From positions 306,001 to 370,000 of the forward strand of contig NW_023501054.1 in the NCBI RefSeq assembly GCF_014066305.1: a stretch of 64,000 nucleotides of DNA, given 5' to 3'. Every line of letters begins with the position of its first letter. The first letter of the stretch is position 1. Origin of the DNA: Letharia columbiana (Eukaryota; Ascomycota; Lecanoromycetes; Lecanorales; Parmeliaceae). Under the pieces are notes generated by a model that saw nothing but the letters and a program-made list of their open reading frames with translations, was not told the DNA's origin and made no database searches. A program made the translations under genes and the position numbers. Shown here piece after piece: positions 33,839-46,316 of the stretch.

Positions 33839-35775
33839 ATGCTGTTCTACATTTTCGGCCTCGTCTTCATTGCGCTGGTGGCGCCCTCGATCGCTTCGTC
33901 TGTCACGGACAGCTCGTTCAAATTTCCGCGCCAGGAGCAGAGCTTGGAGCTTGTCAGGCGGTTTTTCCATGGCTGTGAGTCTGCCTTAGTAACGACGCGG
34001 ACCAGGCACTGAACCAGGACAGCTTTCGTTATCGGCAAAACCCTATACATTGATGGCGGCGAGGCGACCCGGTCGATAGATGGCGTGATCGAGCGCGCTA
34101 TCGGTATATTCTGTTGCTTTCCATCTATGGAATGCGTAGGGGACTGTCGCTAATAGCGAACGTCCAATAGTGAATTCGACGTTAGCGCTCGACCTATCCT
34201 CGTCCTTCTCAACATCATCAAAGAATAACGGCGTTCAAATACAGGACATCAATAAGGGCTCGTGCCCCAATTTCAACTACATCCGCTTCTGGACCAACGT
34301 AGCCGCCAACACCGTGTACGCGTATGGCGGTGAGTTCAGCTACCTAAACCCCTGGGTGGGTAGCACTACGGTTCCCCTCGAGTCACTTTGGTCTTTCACT
34401 CCGAGTAGCGACGGTGGGACCTGGCAGGCCCTGGACCAGTCGAGCTCTGTGTTCAGCAGTATAACCCGTCCCACTCAAGGTTCCGTCGCCTCTGGAGATA
34501 TCGGTGGCTTCAACCTTGGCGGATATGCTGGCAACCGCGGAAGTCAGAAGACGAACATTGACAGTTTTATTCCCATCCCTGGCTTGCAGTTCTACAACTT
34601 CACATCTCAAGAATGGTCCAATAACAGTGCGACAGCGTACTCGCCAGACGGGACCGCGGAATTCAGCGGTACCGCCTACGTGCCCACATGGGGTACTGCT
34701 GGTTTACTCGTGGCGTTCGGAGGGCAGATATCACCCAATATCTCTCAATTCGTAGACGGTGCGGCTTATCTCCCCATGTCTAACATATCACTTTTCGACC
34801 CATCGACTCAAGTGTGGTACTACCAAGAGGCCACCGGAGACGTCCCTAGTCAGCGTGATAGGTTCTGCGTCGTCGGAGTCAATGGTGGCGACAACTCTAC
34901 TTACGGTATAAGACTCTAGCTATATTCCATTCAATCAAACGTTAATCATCATTTTCTCTTACCTAGAAATCTTTCTATACGGCGGCCAAGTGGGCAGCAA
35001 CATTTACGACAACTCATCGGCCTCTCAAAGTATTAACGCAGGCCTTGACGAGGTCTACGTCCTCTCTCTACCCTCGTTCGTCTGGTTCAAAGCCAACTAT
35101 ACATCTTCGGACCCACGAATGTTTCATACATGTAACATCGTCGGTAATCGGCAAATGTTGAGTATTGGTGGTCTGAACCCAAGTGCTGCCAGTTGGTCAG
35201 CCGCGATAAATGATACTGACTTATTCTGGGAGGGTGTGAAGGTATTTGACTTGACGGCATTGCAGTGGACCAACCATTATAACGTTACTGCTGCGCCGTA
35301 TCTTGCTCCCAGTCCTGTTGCCGCCCATTACGCTGCTGGCGTGAGGTATCCGTCAACATGGAGTAGCAAGAATCTTGAAAGTCTATTCTTGAATCCTACA
35401 TCAAACACCTCTACGCCAGTCGAACCTTCTGCGTCGGCCTCGCCACAGCTCGAGACGCCGAAGAAAAGGAACCGCACAGCGGCAGGTGTCGGAGGCGCAG
35501 TAGGTGGAGTTGCAGCATTAGCATTCCTGGGCCTCTCCGTCTACCTTCTCGCCCGCAAGCGAGCGAATGAAAACAGGCGAGAACGAGGAGAGAGCAAGCT
35601 GCGACCGACATACAAAGACGGTGAGCCAGGTTCCATCAAGAATGCATCCGAAGCGGGGCTAGGGACTCCTCATGAGGTGGACTCGGGGCAAGCACTTCCT
35701 CATGAGGTGGACTCGGGGCAGGCACTTCCTCATGAGGCGGACTCGAGGCATGTTAATGAGTTGTCAGTCGGATGA
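33839..35775 (+). CDS. Kelch-repeat type I membrane protein
   Basis: The gene has four exons: 33839-33974, 34023-34103, 34171-34905 and 34967-35775 (1761 nt, 586 residues, phases agree). A signal peptide (MLFYIFGLVFIALVAPSIAS) leads into an ectodomain of Kelch/galactose-oxidase-like blades: TLYIDGGE, NTVYAYGGEF, TAGLLVAFGGQ, EIFLYGGQVG and MLSIGGLNP. Many Asn glycosylation sites are present. A single membrane helix (VGGAVGGVAALAFLGLSVYL) is followed by a basic stop-transfer (ARKRANENRRERG) and a cytoplasmic tail. The tail ends in three tandem copies of a 10-residue unit (HEVDSGQALP) at 35671-35750. Fungal proteins of this layout are common and poorly characterised, perhaps cell-surface or cell-end proteins. 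No enzyme active site is evident. Confidence 0.85.
35671..35750 (+). repeat. 30-bp tandem repeat in the Kelch protein tail
   Basis: Units start at 35671, 35701 and 35731. The first two are nearly identical and the third is shorter with two substitutions. They encode the acidic repeat HEVDSGQALP. Confidence 0.85.
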
Positions 35776-36889
35776 AGGTTGTCCGTAGCGACGTGCGCGA
35801 GATGTGAGCTGGATACTGGGTGTCATGATCGACATATAGTTGTGCTGAAGGTAATGCAGCTTGGAGCACATTGTAATGGGGCAGTGGAAACATGCTGCAG
35901 TGCCGAGAGCTTGGTCCGGTGTTTGCGGTTCCTGGGGATCTGCTTTGGTTGCGATTAGAGGCATGATGTGCTGGCGAAACGGGCGTAGAAGAAAGATACA
36001 CAGCGGATGCCAAATCAATACATGGCATACATTCTACACTTCAAACAAGAGGCCCGATATCATGGCTCACCAGTTCCTGTGCTACATTTCTGACGGTATG
36101 AGCCAACTTCAAGCTTATATCGTCGCCCTCACACCAATAGTAAACGTCTGCCATTCTATCCACCTGCGTGCTTCGCTCATGAAATACGCAACAACATACG
36201 CTGCGTCCTGTGGGTCACCGAGTCGCTTCATAAGCTCATGCCGCCAAAGCTTTATCGGACTACTCATCGCACATATCCTCACCCAGGCAGAGGTACTCCG
36301 CAGGCAGCGTTTTCCAGTTCAAGAAATGAGTTCCGCTGTGATCGATCGCTCTTAGTAGTAAAAGGCCACGGTCTACATCATCCGTCGTCGAGGGACACAA
36401 ACGCCAGCTAACGCCCGGAGCGTCAGAGTACCAAACAAGCTCCAGAACCAAGCTCCTCAACTGTAAATGATAGAGCACAATCAACCGAACCCCTTCTTAC
36501 GTTTACCCATAGTAGCTCTTTGCCCCACCAGGGATCGACTCAACTTGCCTAACTTCGCCCGCATGCCTGTGAAGGTCCCTGTATGAGACCACTATATCAG
36601 TACCGGCAAAACGAGACCTTCTTCGGCGCATGGCGGGAGCGATTTGTTTGGAAATGGTATGAAGGATTGATTTATTAGGTAGCTAGAGTGCTGAGTGGGC
36701 TCTTACCCTATTTGACATGGTGCTTTATTCGATTCAACTGGACGCTCCCGTGCGCGCTCGAGTGCGGCACACCTTGGATGCTAGGGACAGCGGAGAAATG
36801 CGGATTCCCACGGCCGGACGCGCTAGAAGCTAAGCTACGATTGGTCATTCACCGGGACGATTTTCGTCAACTGAAACAGGCCACGTGGC
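35776..36889. other. Intergenic region
   Basis: No supported gene. The open frames here do not carry motifs. Confidence 0.45.
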
Positions 36890-37315
36890 ATGAATCAAGA
36901 GACGGGTGGGAACGCGATAGTGGTCACGGTAGCAGATGCAATAATGCAAATCGTCATGCCATGTCCCCTCATACCGGATGACTACGCTCGCTTGTACCGT
37001 ATCTGGCTTGTGCAAGCCAAAGATGACCCATGGTACGATAAGATGCAACAAGGCCAAGCCCCCGAATGGTTCCTGCGCCGCAAGGCTATCCTCTTCACTG
37101 ACGTGGAGGCGAAGGATGTGGTGGTTTCGACGGGCCCGGCGAGGAATGGAGTGCCGGGGTGGCGGTTTCGGGAGGGTGTCAAGGTGCATGGACCTTCAGA
37201 CGAATTCCAGCATGGGTCTGAGGATCTTAGCAAAGAGAGAGAGGAGAAATCGGTGCAGGCAGACGCGGATGTGGAAGGGATTGCTGAGGGGCTGTCCTTG
37301 TCGTCGCTGGAGTGA
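36890..37315 (+). CDS. Hypothetical small polar protein
   Basis: A single-exon frame of 141 residues. A second in-frame Met at 36956 (MPCPLIPDDY) may be the true start. The middle (YARLYRIWLVQAKDDPWYDK, EWFLRRKAILFTDV) is compositionally like a folded protein, and the C-terminus is acidic and Ser-rich. There is no signal peptide or membrane segment. I do not recognise a family, and the reading could be chance. Confidence 0.35.
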   Translation: MNQETGGNAIVVTVADAIMQIVMPCPLIPDDYARLYRIWLVQAKDDPWYDKMQQGQAPEWFLRRKAILFTDVEAKDVVVSTGPARNGVPGWRFREGVKVHGPSDEFQHGSEDLSKEREEKSVQADADVEGIAEGLSLSSLE

Positions 37316-38790
37316 CGGGCTGCAGATGAAACGTGGAGATGTGACACTGGAGATAATGACAATGATGACTCTACTGACGATAATGACGTTAAGAATACTG
37401 AGTATAGCACAGCGATTACGTGAAAAGATCATGCAAGATCCTGTTTTGCCAGGCCCAAAAAAGTGTGTGGAAATGGGGCCACGTTCAAGACAAGGTTGGT
37501 GCTTGCAAGACGATGTCTGCCCCCGCGAAGATTGCTCTTGACCGGTCAACAGCTTGGAGAATCAATTGCTATCCGAAGTCTTTTGCAACAAAAGGTCTAC
37601 CATTCATGACTTCTCGATGAACGCCGGCTGAAACCCACCTTTGTGGACCAATGGGAAGGGACCCAAATTACATGGTCGACGCGCGGTATCCGCTCGCTCA
37701 GGAATTGCCAAGCTGCAAATTGTCTCGCATCACCAACTACCATCTGGCACAACGATCATAAGCTCAAGACTTCAACCCACCGTACCGCTTGAACGTGACC
37801 ATTACAAAGAAAGCCGAGTCGGCGGTCGAGACCGAGACTTGCAGCAAACGCTCCATTCAAGTGGGATCGGAAACGTTGCTACGATTGATTATCGGACTCA
37901 CCTCGTTATGATAACGGCGACGAGGCGATGTGCAATCGTGGATAGACACTACAAGCACTACGCGGTACGGCCAGTCGGAAGGCGTTAACGTATGCTGCGG
38001 TCTGGGCGATGTTGGTGAAGCAGGAAAGGATTAGATAGTCAACAAGTCTTCCGAGAGCGAATGACACAGACAGGACTCATACCACCGTATTGCTCACTGC
38101 AAATCATCGACCACACATCGAGTTATATCCTTGCATCTGTGACCCGACAATTCTCTTCCCGTGTAGCTCATACATTCACGCCGTCACTTCCTCATGTCCG
38201 CGAACGACCGTTGTAGAAGGTTGGACCTCTTCAGTGATGGATGTCCACACTCCTCATCTCCTGCTCGTTCCGAAAGACCCGGCTGATTCTCCTCTTATCT
38301 TATGACGCGGTCTATTAAATCCATCTCTTGCTTGCTACAGATTGAGCAGCGAGTTTTAGGGTGGCGGGCGGGGGAAGGGGAAGGCTCGCGCGTTCCAGAC
38401 CGCATGCGGTTGAGGAGCTATTATGAATTATATCAGCAAGGCAGCATCTGCAGCGCCGTTTCATATGCTTTATTCCTCGGCGCCACAAGTCTGGAGAGGA
38501 AAGGTAACAGGTTTCCCTCATCTCCGTTGCAGATTTACCAAATCGAAAGCCTTGGCAACGGCGGCCATAATTTACGCTCGCGCAACTTTGCTCTCATCCG
38601 GCGAGTCGGGTCTCTTTCTCTGCTCTTCACTACAAATGGTGTCAGATATGTGCTATTCTTCTTATCTACCTCTTAGCATATACTCGTGATTCGTACAGAG
38701 CATGTACCCGTATTACGTACAGCGATAATTTACACTTCGACCAGAGTAGCTATGAAGAGCTTCTATCATCCCGCAGAGAGATCTCATTCC
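37316..38790. other. Intergenic region
   Basis: No supported gene. Several short frames overlap with no motif. Confidence 0.45.
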
Positions 38791-40052
38791 TCACGTGTAT
38801 CGCCCCACGCGGAATAGCACCCAACTCTCTCGACCCAGCATATCCTTCTCATCTGATCGCCCGATTGGGTTACATTTCTGAACGCCCCCACTTCGTCGGC
38901 CTTCCCACAGCTCCCACTCTTCTCCGTGCTCCCGATCAGAAGACGATGAGACCTCGGCCAGCCGCGCAAAGGGTCCGCCATCTTTCCTAGTCGGCACCGT
39001 GTTTGTTCTCCGATGCGGGTGGTCACTACCCACGGTGCCAGCCGTGCCGGCTGTATGCCTGGGGCTCTTGCTAAGACTGCTCACGCTACCAAAGGTGACA
39101 CCAATGAGCTTGAGCACTGGTCGAAGCATGGGAAGGCAAGCGGAGATGACGGCGACGTTGGGTTCGACGGCAGACCAGACAGCTGCATCGGCATAGTTCC
39201 ACGTGATGTCCACTTGTGTCAACTTCATCAAGAGGGTTAATCTATAGATACTCGTCGCTGTTACACTAGAATCTGGAGTTAGCTCCGCTAATTTCGACGA
39301 TGCGTACCAGCGACCTCAGACTTACAAGCTACCAAGCAAGAAGACTCCGCTCAATGCGGCCTTCTGCTCGATTGGAAGGCGCAACCTCCATATCAAAGGT
39401 AAAGGCAATATTAAAAGCACCAAGTCGGTGATGATGTTAGGAATGGCTTGACCTTGGAAGAATATCTGAACGTCTAGGCAGTGGCCCGTGACAGGCTTCC
39501 GATTCCAAAAGTAATGGATAGGCGCGCACTCAAAGATCACGATAAATTGGCAGGTTATCCACCATAAGAGTGTAATGGCTCCCATTACATACAGCGCTCT
39601 CTGGAACCAGATCTGCGTTGGCATCTTAGCGGTATGCTCGGTGAAGATGCGCGCATAGAAGAGGAGAATCGAGAATTTGACCATAGCGATCGCCGGAGCA
39701 TAGAAGTTTTCGAAGATGTAAAGGATGTAGTACCACTTCTCCGCCGCGTCAGGACGAGCCACTGCCTCGTGCTTGCCAAAGTCGAAGTGGGTCGCTGTAT
39801 AAGTAATCATCAGCCATTTCGTACCCGACTTTCTCAGGAGCTCAGACTCGACCAACCTATGAGATTCAAAATCGGCAACATCCAAGCCAGCGGCATCGCA
39901 ACCATAATGGCATAATCATCGTACCAAAGCCCAGCTCTTGGCAACCTCCTCGACAGCAACCGGAGCGCGACAGCTGTTGCGCTCAAGAGTATGAGTGTGA
40001 TATCTGCCGCCAACAGAGTTCCGGTCTTGCTGGCATGGACATCTTCCGCCAT
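38791..40052 (-). CDS. Rhodopsin-domain integral membrane protein (fungal SAT4/PTH11-like group)
   Basis: Three exons: 39857-40052, 39326-39794 and 38791-39265 (1140 nt, 379 residues, phases agree). Introns 39795-39856 and 39266-39325 have GT...AG ends; the latter has donor GTAAGT and branch GCTAAC. Family features are LWYDDYAIM after helix 2, THFDFGKH in the extracellular loop, hydrophobic helices throughout, a Cys-containing extracellular loop (FECAPIHYFWNRKPVTGHC), and GSFVTATSIYRL in the sixth helix after splicing. The tail is polar, Ser/Arg/Gly-rich. The start at 40052 (MAEDVHASK) is preferred; an in-frame Met at 40103 would add 17 residues. It is a distant relative of the gene at 8.8-10.2 kb. 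Ligand and role are unknown. Confidence 0.85.
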
Positions 40053-40103
40053 TGCTGGGAAAATGTACTGAAGTTTGCAGAAACGAGAAACCGAAGCTCC
40101 CAA

Positions 40104-41400
40104 TGCAAAGCTGAAGATGACGATGGCGCCTTTTGCGCAAAGTATCAGCGCAATGAAGATGCTACTTTCTGACTTGCATGATGCCTGCTACATGGAGGCT
40201 AGGATGGGCCTCGGTAGGACTAATGCACTGCATGGCGAATATCGTTTGGCTGCAACTAGGTAGCAGCGCAAGCGAGGACTTGGCCGAAGGATCGTAGGAT
40301 CGTGGGCTGAAGCCATCAGGCCGAATGTCGAGACCTGACTAGAGTTGCTCCAATTAGAGATTTCTTCGGCAAGAATAGGGCACGGTCTCCCCTCAGGTAT
40401 GATCATTGACTTCAACCCGGGAGTGTGCATGATGTTGGCAACCATTGCGTCTTTATTTCCCGGTCAGGTCGCTTTTGGTATCCGTGATCGTTTTTTCACA
40501 CAAAGTGACTGGTTTCTTGACATTCGAATTTAGAGACTGTTCGCTAACCTGCCGGTGTCAGATAAGCTGTGCCATCTAAGTGCGAATCCCGGGAGTTAGA
40601 GTTCGACGTGGCATGCAAATGCCTTGGATTTAAAAGCATCCTCGGCATCGCACCCTGCAGGGTACGGGGGGGTGGCTCCACTAGATCGCTGGAACCAGCC
40701 TAATTCTGCGCCGGACTGCTGCGATTTCGCGCCGTCATCCGTCCCCTTCCAACTTGATTGCCTTACTGTTACCCTGGTCTAGTAGCGGTTCAGCTGAGCT
40801 TATCTTGATAAGGTAGTCACGGCCACTGAGTAGTCACCAGCGTGTGGACCATGCCAGTGGCCTGTGCTGGCAATACAAGCCGCATGAGCCAGGAGATAAT
40901 CTATTGACAACAAAACTCCGCACCACCTCGTGAGTTGTGACCCACGAGATGTCAGGACGAGAGCCAGGAGTACGACAGCCGACTTGAGAAGGGCCTGCAC
41001 TCATATGTATCTTGGACGAGCTGCAATGTCCGGCGGAGGTCTATTGCGGTATGGAAGACGACGGTGCATGAAAGAAGCGTCTGATTTGACTGGATAATGC
41101 CGTTTTGGATTGGCATGGTTGGCCTAGGAAATGCTGATCCTGTCTCTCTTGGCATTATGTGCATACCCGAGTGAGGTACACGATGCTTCTTTTTCGCGGT
41201 GCAGAAAGACTTCGAAAAGGAACCCGGAGCTGGGAGCGCATTTGAAAGCACCGCTTCCTGTTTTTCCCTGAGACACTTTTTGTGACTAGACGTACGCCCG
41301 CCTGGATTGGGCTTCACGTGTGAACTAGGGGCGAGTCTTGTGCTCAACTCGGGGCACTCCTCCGAGTGTTACCTTGCTACCTGCAGAGTGCGCTCCTCGT
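40104..41400. other. Intergenic region up to the AT-rich block
   Basis: This is the promoter side of the rhodopsin-domain gene. No gene supported. Composition is normal until about 41395, where it changes abruptly. Confidence 0.5.
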
Positions 41401-43650
41401 ATTATTTTAATTTATATAAATGTATGTTATATATAAATTTATGTATTATATTTTAATAATTATTAATTATTAGTGATTTTTATAGTTATTATATATTTTT
41501 AGTTATTTAGTTATTTATGTTAATGTAATTAATTTTTATTTTTATTAATATTATATATTTTATTTATATTTTGATATATTTAATAATTAGTTATAAGTTT
41601 ATAATAATTATTTATTAGGTAGTTTATTTTATTATATTTAATTAGTATAATATATTAGATAAGATAATATTAAAATAGTTATATTAATAATTATTTATTA
41701 GAATTATTAAGTTAACTTATATAATTATTTTTTAAGTCTTAATATAGTAGTGTTATTATAGATTAATTAGTAATAAATTTTATTAGTATTATTAAATATT
41801 ATAAATTAAGACTTGCTCTATAAGTTAATTGACTATTATATTATTTATTTTTAAAAGATATTGTTAATATAAAAGAATTTTATAAGTTATTATAAATGCT
41901 AATTATATAAATGTGTTATTAAGTATTTTAATTTAGTTTCTTATAGAACTCGAAACTTTTTAATATTTCGTATAATTATATCTAAATCTATAAGCTATTA
42001 ATAATAAGATTATTAAATTTAATAAATTACTATAGCGTAATAAGAGACTTATTATTATTATTTAAGATAAAATATTATATATCGCTATTATAACGGTAGA
42101 TAAGGTAAAATAGTAGTTGTAAATATTATAAAATGCATTGAAATTAATGGAAATTATCTATATAAGTGTCAATATAAATTTAGATATCGCCGTTAAATAT
42201 TAGACTAGTTTTTATTAAACTAAAAGTTTATATCGATAAGAAAAAGAAGAAGGCTTATTATACTTAATTTTAATAATATAAAAGACTTATATAGGTAAGC
42301 GATTAAAAGACGCTCTTTAACGCTTTACTCTGGAGAATAAGTATCTTAATATTAATATGTTTTAAAGAATTAAATTTAATATATATTATATAAATCTTAG
42401 CCTTAATAATTTTAATATCTCGATATAGTCGATAATAAGAAAGTTATTAACTTAATAATTATCGATTTAATTTAAGTATAACTTAATAATAGCTAATCCG
42501 TCGACTTATATTCATATAATAATAACTCTACTACTCGCTATTCCTTTATAATTATTTAATATTTATTATCTATAAAAAGATCTATTTTTTATTGCGTATC
42601 GAAGATAATTAAATTTAATTCTGACCGCGTATTATTAGTGATTACTTTTTAAGATAAGTATATAAGTATTACTTACTTAACGTTTTATATATACTTAATA
42701 TAGACGTTAATTTTTTTATGATAAACTCTTAATATAATATCGTAATCGTTTTTATAAACTAGCTACGCTTATTAAGATAATCTAAGCTTAAATACTGTAA
42801 TCGAGTTTATTTTTAACCTCTGAATAGTTTAATAGTATCTTAGTATATATAGTATTTTTAAACTCTATTTATTAATCTAGTATACTTATATAGACTATTT
42901 ATTAGTAAATTAATAAGTCTTATAGATAATATAGTTTTATAAGAATATGCATAGTATATTAAGTACTGTATTATAGAGGTTAAAATATTCCTATATATCC
43001 ACTAGCCCGGATATAATCAAGCGAATTTTTATAGCGATCTTATAGGTTTTCTACTAATTTTAATAACTATAAATACTTTTAATATTTAAAATAATTTACC
43101 TTTATTTTAAAGTCTATATATTGTATAAGAGTGAGATCCTCGCTAATTTTAGATTTAAGATTTATCTTAAGTTATATAACTATAAAATCTCTTATATTCG
43201 CCTCGATAATAGAGATAAATATATATCTAAGTCTTTCTTAATTATCTCGCTCTATCGAGTATTAAATAGAAATCTATTATCTCTAACAACTGATAAACGA
43301 TATAATCAGTATTTTAGATAAATCTATTATATAAGATATATTATTCTATTAGCTTTAATCTTAATAAATCTTTTAATCTAAAATTATTACTATCGCTAAC
43401 TATCTAACGTATAATCGCTAATATTAAAACTATTATAACCTTTTAGGCCTTATTAATAAAAGCTTATCTTTTCACTTACTATAATCGATTCTATCGCTTA
43501 CGCGATAAACGAATTTAAAGTATTTTTTTTATTTATTTATTTTTTTCATATTTTTTTTATTTATTAATTTTTTTTTTTTTATCTTATTTTTTATTATTAG
43601 TCCTTTTTATATAATAAATATTTTATATTATGTTAAATTATAAAAAAATC
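41401..43650. repeat. AT-rich, RIP-like block 1
   Basis: About 2.25 kb of very AT-rich DNA with abrupt edges against normal sequence. TA steps are abundant, CA and TG steps are scarce, and CG steps persist. This is the signature of CpA-to-TpA repeat-induced point mutation in ascomycetes. Stops occur in all frames and no gene can be read. It is probably the remains of one or more transposons, of unknown class. Confidence 0.85.
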
Positions 43651-43805
43651 TCCTTCGGGGCCTGTGCTGTACACAATCACTCCTGAGCTCTTTCCGTGCG
43701 CTGAGTCAGACCTTCATGGATCATCATCCTTACACCCCACCACGCCTTGTGTTCATACTGTGACCATGTGATTTGAAAGTACCAGTGGAGTCTCCTACTC
43801 CAACT

Positions 43806-46316
43806 TGTCACGCCTGCATACGGCCACCGTATCATATCTCTCAATGAGATTCGCGAGAAACCCCTCATCGTTGCTTTTCTTCGCGGCCAAAGACTGCAAG
43901 TATCGAAGGTGAGTTTCGCAACCTCACCCATGGTGTTTTAGCCAACACAATCAACCGTATAGCATGGTGGATTCAGAAGAAGCTTGGGAAGAATGAAGAA
44001 TTCGAAACGCTAGCTTATGTTGGACCGCCCGACCTGAGGTATATAGCGTTGACGATAGCTGCCCAAAGACTGGCTACAAAGCAAGCGGACCGAAGAACAT
44101 TTCTCGGTCGCTGGCTGACTTTCTTATAGGCGTTCTTGCCATCCCTTCCAACTAGTGTTCGAAGCAAATCTGCATTTGCTGGAAGAGTCAGAATGCACAA
44201 TCTTCTTGACGGTCGAAGCAAGATGTCCCCGGTCACGCTAGATGAGCAGGAAACGCTGCTTGAGAACATCTGGGCGGCCTTCGAGCGTGGGCTAACGAAG
44301 ACTGTTGATGAAATTGATGACGGCTTGTTGTTTTTCTACGGAGGAGTACTGCTACTTATAGTTGTTGCCAAGCACAATAGGGCTGAGATGCTGAACCCAA
44401 CAACTGTCCTGCCCACAATAAAATCGCGAAACATTTTGTCCTCTTCACTTCTCTGGAGAAACCTATGTTACGCGCATGCAAGGGAACAACACAACGAATG
44501 AACACAGTTGATATGTACAAGGAAGAACTCTCTACTTTATACGCACAACAGAGTGGTCTAAAACCACCAACAGAGAATATGCTTCGTCTCAACCGAGAGG
44601 AGTCTTTGATTCGCACTCTTCAGCCGATCGTAGAAGAGGAGCTTCATGCGGGCCACGTTTTGAACGGAGATGACCTTTTGCCTTAGGGATAGACTTCTTA
44701 AAAGTAACGGACCTTGTCCGCCACATCAATTCTTCTCTAGGGAGAGTCGGCAGAAACGACCTTCGGATCCTGCCGCGGACGATATGCTCCAATTCAACAA
44801 TCAACCAATTAATTGGCACTCACCATTAAGAAAATGGCTGACAAGGCCCCAAATCTACCTCACGAAGTAGCCGACAGCAAAGAAAGGATGAAACGATGCT
44901 AGAGCACTACACCGGAGATCTTCCCCTCACCTATCATATATCCCTCACTTCTCCACCCGATGCCCCGAAGACGGTCATTTCAACAGGCTCAACCGGCTCA
45001 ATGGGGTCCCACCTCCTCACCAACGTCCTCGCCAATCCTCCCATCGCACATGTATACGGCTTTACTCGCATCCACACTACTCCGCCTTTGGATCGCCAAC
45101 ATACCCTCCACGAGACTAACGGCTTACCAGCGCGCTTCTCACCCGAACGCGTCACGTTTCTCAAGACCGACCTATCACAGCCCTACTTCGGGCTCCCTCG
45201 ACCTACATACAAAAAGCTACTAATATCAGTGACACATATCCTCCACAACGCCTGGGAAGTCAACTTCAACCTCTCCATCCAGTCTGTCCAGTATCTGCAC
45301 ATACACGCAGTGCGTCGATTCATCAACTTCAGCTCTCAGTCGAAGTATGGGGCATTCATCTTCTTCATCTCAACGATCAGCACAGCAAGAAACTATCCCT
45401 TCTCCCATACGGGTCCAATGCCGAAGTCCATCACCGACGAATACTCCCTACCGCAAGCCATGGGATACGCAGAGTCGAAACACGTCGCTGAGAGAATGCT
45501 CGATGAGGCGGCCAGGGTCAGTGGTATGAGGAGCGTGGTTTGCAGTGTTGGGCTAGTTGCTGGACCGAAGTGGGGCAAAGGTGTTTGGCAGACAGGGGGG
45601 TGGGTTTCCGAGCTTGATCAAGATTGGTGTGTACTTGGGATGTTCGCCGAGGGAATTGGGCCTATGGAGAGGGTGGACTGGATACCGATTGATGTATTAG
45701 TGGGCTGTGTTGGGGAATCGTTCTTCGGTTCGGACAAAGATGGAGGAGTCTCGTATCCTAAACGTCCTGACACGGAAACAAATACCATGCCAATCGCAGA
45801 TGAGACCATTATTCGGCAAGGAGCCCATGACCCGGAAAGAGAATGAGCATACAAGCCATCTAAGCAAAGACACCACTACCAACCTAGACAGCAAACCGAC
45901 TGAGATCACCATCGAAGCCATGACAACCACGTTCACTGAGACAGCCGACGTACCTGCCGCTTCGGCAAAGTTCTACCACCTAGTCAACCCCTCACCGACA
46001 ACATACGCCGCCCTCCTTCCATTCATCCTCTTCTCCCTTCCATCAGACCTCCAAGCCAAACTCGTCTCTGTCAACGAGTGGGTTGCCAAACTTCAGTCCT
46101 CTGATCCAACCCCCGAATTGAACCCGGCAATCAAACTCCCGGACTTCTTCCAGGGATTGTTCGAGATGCAGAAAGCGGGACGAAAGATGGTGGTGCTGGA
46201 TACTGAAGAGACGCGTAGGAGTAGTCGACTTTTGAGGATTGATTCTTGGGAAGGTGAAAGGGGAGTGGATGGATGCGTGGAAAGAGGGGTGGGGCTTCAA
46301 TAAAGGGCACGCCTGA
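43806..46316 (+). pseudogene. NRPS-like adenylation-carrier-thioester reductase gene, heavily broken
   Basis: Ordered fragments of a fungal NRPS-like reductase lie in shifting frames. The adenylation N-terminus begins near 43806 (AYGHRIISLNEI, then EGEFRNLTHGVLANTIN, then TLAYVGPPDLRY at about 44020). Most of the adenylation core is missing. The adenylation end (NNCPAHNKIAKHFVLFTSLE, then RACKGTTQR where RAGKGT is usual) lies at about 44400-44500. The carrier domain follows at about 44680-44825, with LGIDFLKVTDL where LGIDSLKVTDL is expected (Phe codon 44695-44697). The reductase is open from 44896, with STGSTGSMGSHLL and the catalytic YAESK. It changes frame near 45840 (KFYHLVNPSPTTYAALLP) and again before EWMDAWKEGW. 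At least seven frame breaks plus loss of the carrier Ser make it nonfunctional. It borders RIP-like DNA. Confidence 0.85.

Noticed and set aside
43121..43321. 66-codon frame inside AT-rich block 1
   Set aside because: Composition is that of RIP-like DNA (Ile, Lys, Tyr, Asn, Leu rich); chance opening.
44136..44501. Second carrier domain in the NRPS-like gene, from DDGLLFFYGG
   Set aside because: It overlaps in another frame the clearly homologous adenylation end (NNCPAHNKIAKHF) and lacks the attachment Ser, so it is probably a shadow.
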